From Isoperla grammatica (lineage: Eukaryota > Arthropoda > Insecta > Plecoptera > Perlodidae), in the NCBI GenBank assembly GCA_945910005.1, contig OX246738.1, forward strand, positions 26,402,303 to 26,466,302: DNA of 64,000 nt. Reading direction: 5' to 3'. Positions 61,642 to 64,000 of the stretch are shown here, one piece after another (the first letter of the stretch is position 1; every line of letters starts with the position of its first letter). The notes under the pieces were generated by a model, which was not told the DNA's origin, did no database searches, and was given only the letters and a program-made list of their open reading frames with translations. Made by a program: the position numbers and the translations under genes.

Positions 61642-61867
61642 TTCGCAGGTGTCCCCCGTTGATGCCTTCCGATCACCTTGTTGCCAACTGCTCGGTAGAA
61701 AACAGCTGGGGCTCCAAGTGTCGCCTATCTTGCCGTCGTGGTTACCACCCTGTCGGCCCCACGATGACTGAGTGTGATGACAACCAACAGTGGACGCAAC
61801 CGCTACCCCACTGTGTCGCCACCACTGACTGCTCAACGCCCATGAGCCCCGAGAACGGCAAACTAAG
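61642..61867 (+). CDS. HYR/sushi gene, exon (226 nt): sushi domain 1 and start of sushi 2
   Basis: The acceptor is TTTCATTAG; the neighbouring CAG four bases on would give a stop. Reads VVRRCPPLMPSDHLVANCSV, then GSKCRLSCRRGYHPVG, CDDNQQWTQPLPHC: the four cysteines, the GY and the Trp of a sushi/CCP module in normal spacing. After it, DCSTPMSPENGKLR opens a second sushi. Donor CTAAG|GTGGGG, phase 2. Sushi modules form Cys1-Cys3 and Cys2-Cys4 disulfides and mediate extracellular protein binding (complement regulators, adhesion proteins). HYR directly followed by sushi is known from SRPX and SVEP1-type proteins; orthology cannot be decided here. Confidence 0.92.
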
Positions 61868-62594
61868 GTGGGGCAATTGGCTTTGCGCAACTGTACTCTA
61901 TAACCTTTCAAGAGCTTCATTTTCAACCCATGCCTCAACAAGTAATAATAATCCATTCATTCGTTTATTTAATGCATTTACTCAATAAAATTAACGTTTT
62001 CATTCGATACAATCTCACAAAGCTACACACGTAGCAATTGTATGTGAGGATTACAAAACAGAACACAATTCAATTTAAATCTAGACTCCAAATCGTACAA
62101 CTATAATAACTTACAAACGTAATAAATTACCAATAGTAAGAAATAATACATTACAAAAACTAAAAAAATGTTTGAACATTCATTTACACTGAATGATGGG
62201 ATTACTTAATAAAAACACTTTTAATTATATTTATCTAAGTTCCTCAAATCTTTGGGAAAACTAGTAAAATTAAATTGCACGCAATATTGCAACGAATGCG
62301 CGTTTACCAATAGTTTTAAGAGGAACTTGATCCGGAAACTCGATAACGTCGTCCATGTTGTTTTAAACATGTTTTAAATTTTAATTGCCGAATAAGGTTT
62401 TGGTGTAGGTGCCGGGTTGTGTCAAGGTCAACTTATAGGGGTTGCAGGCTGAATTGCTCGGTAAAGTGCGTGGGCTGTGTGTTGGTGTAGGCGCCGGGTC
62501 GATGAATTATACGAATCAGTTCGGTTTAGTTTACCTATAGGTTTAATTCACCTACACAGAACATCTCCATTCATTTATTAATTTACTATAATAA
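61868..62594. other. Intron of the HYR/sushi gene
   Basis: AT-rich; the phrase TTGGTGTAGG(T/C)GCCGGGT appears twice (about 62399 and 62483). No other gene. Confidence 0.5.
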
Positions 62595-62880
62595 GTTACC
62601 GATAGAGGTGGCTCAGCGGTAAGACGCGAGACTCTAATTCGGGAGGTCGCCGGTTCGATCCCGGCCACCGGCAGTCCTGACTGAAGGTTTTTTCCGAGGT
62701 TTTCCTCAGTCGTAAAGACAAATGCTGGGACTGAGTCATACTAACAGCCCTCGGACATTCCTTCCCAACTATCCAAACACCCTAATAACCTAGTTAGTCA
62801 CCTGAAGAGGGGCACATCAGGTAAAGCTGGTGTGCACCCTATAACAGGGATTCCTACGAAAAATTATTATTAATTATTAT
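62595..62880 (+). mobile_element. SINE family A, best-preserved copy
   Basis: Head: ACCGATAGAGGTGGCTCAGC, GGTAAGACG (A box), GTCGCCGGTTCGATCCCGGC (B box); body: CCTGACTGAAGG, GGTTTTCCTCAGTCGTAAAG, CCTTCCCAACTATCCAAACA, CACCTGAAGA, GCTGGTGTGCACCCTATAAC, and an (ATT)n tail. It sits in the sense orientation in the intron before the last visible exon. Polymerase III-type retroposon; no protein. Confidence 0.9.
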
Positions 62881-63334
62881 AATAAGTTTATAAAATATAA
62901 ATAAAGTAAAATATTATTAAAATAAACATCTCAAAACTCATTTAAATAAATGTAAATGAATTTAGATGTGATAAGTACAAACAATTTTACAGGATTTGAA
63001 GAATTAAAGGTTACATCTAAACGTACTTTTTCATAAAAGTATGTACCAGGTTTATGTACCAATTTAAAAAATGTAAGAACATTTCTCCTGCCAATGGTAT
63101 GCTCTGACTGCCAATTAATTCCAGCCTGGAAAGTATTGCTAGGCATTGATTATGTTGCTTTTTTTAATTTAAATCATTGATTTTAGTAAAATTTAAATCA
63201 AGATTTTTTTAATCAAAATCATTAATAAAAAATTCTATTGCAATAGCAGTACGTATTCACTCATGCATAAAATGCATTTTTACTTAAATGGGATCGACAA
63301 ACACAAGTTCGCCGAGTGTCTTGCAATGCAAAGT

Positions 63335-63395
63335 TTGTGTGGCGCCAATGGCGCCAAAGTCCAGGGTTCGATTCCCGGTTCGGGCTGGGGTTTTA
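63335..63395 (+). repeat. tRNA-like fragment with B box
   Basis: CCAGGGTTCGATTCCCGGTT, preceded by a GGCGCCAATGGCGCC palindrome, resembles the 3' half of a tRNA-derived SINE. No A box in the right place, so neither a tRNA gene nor a complete SINE. Confidence 0.45.
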
Positions 63396-63587
63396 AAAAT
63401 TTTGAATTTGACTTTAACCTATATCTGTATGATACTTAGTGTACATGCAAACGGAGACTTTGGAGCCGTACCAACAAAACACATAATAAATGGTATAAAT
63501 GTATCCCCACTGAAAATCATGTCTTGTAACTGAGTGACTCGAGTATAAATACAAATGTATTGTATTTATTTGTTTTCAATCTTTCAG

Positions 63588-63751
63588 TTGCAAGACATCG
63601 GATGAAGATAGGGGCGACTTGCTTGCAGAGGGCACTACTTGTCGCTATGTCTGCAATGAGGGATACTCACTGCCAAACATCATGGACCATCACGTAGCCA
63701 TCACATGCACAGCTGGCGAGTGGAACGCGACCGTAGACTCAAATTGTCAAG
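63588..63751 (+). CDS. HYR/sushi gene, exon (164 nt): rest of sushi domain 2
   Basis: Acceptor ATCTTTCAG, donor CAAG|GTAAGA. Joined in phase 2 to the previous exon it reads SCKTSDEDRGDLLAEGTTCR, YVCNEGYSLP, ITCTAGEWNATVDSNCQ: Cys2-Cys4, GY and Trp of the second sushi module, with NAT as a possible N-glycosylation site. Ends in phase 1; the gene continues beyond the window, since no stop codon or terminal exon is seen. Confidence 0.9.
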
Positions 63752-63783
63752 GTAAGACTTCCTTCATTTATCAATAGGACTTG

Positions 63784-64000
63784 GGCCCGGATTCACAAAG
63801 ATGCCTTAAATTGAAAATCTTAGTGACATAAATCATACCTTGCATATGCAGCTCTGCAAACTCATGAAGATATAGTAAAATATCAACAATTCAACTTATA
63901 ATAATTGATTTATGAATGTGTTAGTAAGACCTACCGATGATTTATGTTGTTAGGATTTGCTTAGCTAAGACAATTGGCATCTTAGGCATCTTTGTGAATC
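63784..64000. mobile_element. MITE family GGCCTGGATTCACAAAG, copy 3, cut by the window edge
   Basis: Starts GGCCCGGATTCACAAAGATG and ends CATCTTTGTGAATC at the last base, so only the final few bases of the right repeat are outside. The interior aligns with copies 23574 and 39925 in reverse orientation (ATCTTAGTGA.ATAAATCA, ATATAGTAAAATAT, ATTTATGAATGTGT), but is clearly more diverged. Confidence 0.8.

Noticed and set aside
62595..62670. Functional tRNA gene
   Set aside because: It is the head of SINE family A: the same sequence with the same 3' body occurs at 12826 and 40512.

Overview
This window is a piece of an invertebrate animal nuclear genome. It is AT-rich (about 36% G+C by eye, not computed), with short GT-AG exons in long introns, tRNA-derived SINEs, many small inverted-repeat DNA transposons, a Ty3/Gypsy element and long G or C homopolymers. 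The one complete host gene, an intact calmodulin, carries Phe99, Thr143 and Ser147, the combination known from Drosophila and other invertebrates rather than vertebrates. I cannot name the species.

Layout. 1-17.8 kb: non-coding, with two GC-rich degenerate tandem arrays (745-1092 and 6380-6660), small MITEs and SINE copies. 17.9-21 kb: a candidate 34-nt exon, a Harbinger-type MITE, a LINE remnant, a 445-bp hAT-type MITE and the intronless calmodulin gene. 21-44 kb: transposon-dense, with foldback elements (one a perfect 47+1+47 bp palindrome with an 8-bp target duplication), a 945-bp TIR element, SINEs, and a 1.8-kb hAT element that keeps only the C-terminal transposase domain. 44.5-49.2 kb: a complete Ty3/Gypsy retrotransposon with identical 221-bp LTRs, a 5-bp target duplication and one intact gag-pol ORF. 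50.7-53.5 kb: a 53-copy minisatellite (52/53-bp unit) with higher-order block structure.

55.3-63.8 kb: seven + strand exons of one gene encoding a HYR domain followed by two sushi (CCP) domains, probably an extracellular protein. Splice phases agree at every junction. The gene runs off the right edge; its 5' part is uncertain. If the 34-nt exon at 17,861 belongs to it, then calmodulin, the Gypsy element and the minisatellite all lie inside one 37-kb intron.

The genes form no pathway together. Most of what can be read here is a layered record of transposon insertion, with target duplications, nesting and one natural empty site visible directly. I found no wholly novel system. The most unusual items are the calmodulin retrocopy-like gene, the higher-order minisatellite, the modular foldback elements and an apparent excess of the palindrome TAGGCCTA.
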